NCBI GenBank assembly: GCA_963576565.1
Contig: OY755038.1
Coordinates: forward strand, 182,617,652 to 182,681,651
DNA: 64,000 bases
From: Aspidapion aeneum
Lineage: Eukaryota; Arthropoda; Insecta; Coleoptera; Brentidae
Direction: 5' to 3'
Shown: piece after piece, positions 62,761-64,000 of the stretch
Numbering within the stretch: the first letter of the stretch is position 1
How the letters are laid out: the number at the start of each line of letters is the position of its first letter
The notes under the pieces: generated by a model
The model's input: the letters and a program-made list of their open reading frames with translations, nothing else
What the model was told of the DNA's origin: nothing
Databases searched by the model: none
Position numbers and translations under genes: made by a program

Positions 62761-64000
62761 CTCTAATCACTTAAACGCAAATCAATAAAGAAGTCTAAAT
62801 TGCTAATATACAAATAAAAAGTATTTTTTATTACCCCGCACTCTTGCCACTACCATTTTCGTGGTTTATACTGCCTAAAAGCCCTTTCAAAAAGTGTATT
62901 ATTTTTAATATGATTTGCAGATTACACAGCCGGACAAAAAAATATAAGTTGCAAAACTCAGAGGATAGACCCCCAAATCCTCCTAATTTTGGTGCACAAA
63001 ACCGAGTTTCCCAAAAAAAAATTCAATTATTGAATTTGCCCCTATTAGGATCCCCTGGGGGGTAAAATTTGGTCTATTATAAAAATTCCGTTGATTGACG
63101 CTCACTGTCTTGATGACGGGTAAAAATGCAATATGCGTTGATCCGGCCTGAAAGACTCTCTCTGTCTGTGAGAGCTGTCGTAGGTCGCGGACTATAGTTA
63201 TTTTCTTTTATTTGCATTCGATCTTTTCATTGATCGATATTGTATAGCAGTGTTGCTTTTGTTTTTTGTTTCTCATCACGGTAGATGGCGCTTCTTGCGA
63301 TAGTTTTCTCACTATTTACATTTGATTAGAGACAAAACCGTCTAATTAACTTCGCAAGATTTGTCACATTGACCAGCAGTGTTCTGAGGAGTCCCATAAG
63401 GACGAAACACTTATTAGGGGTCCATTAGATCTTGGACCCCCGTGAGGTTAAGCTTTGAGGCTACCCACGGAAAAATATGAGGGAAAGAAAAACTCTTTTT
63501 TGCCCGATTAGCCACGAAACTTGTTTGATTATTATATATACTCTTAAGTATTTTGGTCCGCAGAACCAAAATCTAAGGATTAAAAAGTTTTATAACCATT
63601 CAGTAACCCCATCGCCCCTTTGACTCTGTTTATTTGGGGGTCCAAACTTTACTTTTTTAATGGACATGAACAGTTTATCTTGGAAATATTTCTATTTGCT
63701 AAATTCAACCAAGAGAATAAAAAAAATAATTTACTCAATTATACCCTTAGCAAAAAGGCGTATTCGGCGGGGGGAGGGAGAAGGGCAGCTGTTGGGCTGT
63801 CCCCCTTTTTAACCAGGTTGTTTAAAATCGAACATTGAAATTCAGTTAGAATATGAATCCCCCCCTCTAAATTAAGAGGGCCATGGAATTCAGAAACCTG
63901 CCCCCTCTTCTGTTTTGGCTTGGATACAACCTTGCCCCAGCATCCCTTTTTCCTCCCTAAGAGAAGTAGCCGTAGAGACTAAAATGAAAATTCATATAGA
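62761..64000. other. Unrecognised DNA to the window edge
   Basis: No gene or clear repeat structure was identified. Open frames at 62844-63065 and 63620-63838 have no known motif. C- and G-runs near 63770 and 63860 may be worn transposon ends. Confidence 0.4.

Overview
The window reads as an AT-rich, repeat-saturated stretch of an animal nuclear genome. The mix of families (BEL/Pao and Ty3/gypsy LTR retrotransposons, an RTE-type LINE, a second LINE with an FADD reverse transcriptase, many hAT-type DNA transposon ends, hairpin elements, minisatellites) fits an arthropod, most likely an insect with a large genome. I lean towards a beetle but cannot prove it from this sequence. I see no convincing host gene, rRNA or functional tRNA in the 64 kb; every recognisable coding stretch belongs to a mobile element and nearly all are broken.

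Layout. (1) 1-3.5 kb: a minus-strand BEL/Pao element (BEL-0), cut by the window edge, with an uninterrupted gag and a frameshifted pol. (2) 3.5-11 kb: no genes; GTACGTAC-rich DNA, several short-unit tandem arrays (32, 16, 16 and 15 bp) and two small inverted-repeat elements. (3) 11.6-15.2 kb: the 3' end of an RTE-type LINE (minus) split by a 2.74-kb hAT element with an 8-bp target duplication, which carries smaller hAT MITEs. (4) 15.4-17.1 kb: another hAT-like element. (5) 18.2-30.5 kb: a non-autonomous inverted-repeat element ('S', about 3.8 kb without its guest) with roughly 470-bp terminal arms and a 1.4-kb internal palindrome studded with AAGATGGCGGC motifs. It sits inside an older repeat ('R') and contains an 8.45-kb BEL/Pao element (BEL-1), which in turn carries a 1.9-kb LINE in its gag. 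(6) 31-43.8 kb: mostly unrecognised AT-rich DNA with a ~300-bp tandem repeat, a 1.85-kb TA-flanked hairpin element ('P') carrying five mini-palindromes of the same AAGATGGCGG motif, a 940-bp TIR element, a gypsy RT fossil and a second R copy with tRNA-like sequence. (7) 43.83-59.74 kb: one complete but dead minus-strand Ty3/gypsy element, recognised by paired 1.05-kb LTRs and a 4-bp AAAG target duplication. Its protease region is split by a second BEL/Pao element (BEL-2, 6.7 kb), and its 5' LTR is split by a 2.93-kb hAT element with a CCCTGGAC duplication, which contains yet another inverted-repeat element. (8) 59.7-64 kb: AT-rich DNA, a GA-rich tandem repeat, a 185-bp hAT MITE and a second gypsy RT fossil.

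How the parts relate. BEL-1 and BEL-2 are the same family and serve as references for each other: each break in one can be read against the other, and several are short deletions at microhomologies. LTR divergence by eye (about 1% for BEL-1, about 3% for BEL-2 and for the gypsy element) gives a rough insertion order that agrees with the nesting. The most unusual signal is that two unrelated-looking hairpin elements (S and P) have both accumulated dense, symmetric arrays of a YY1/Pho-like motif.
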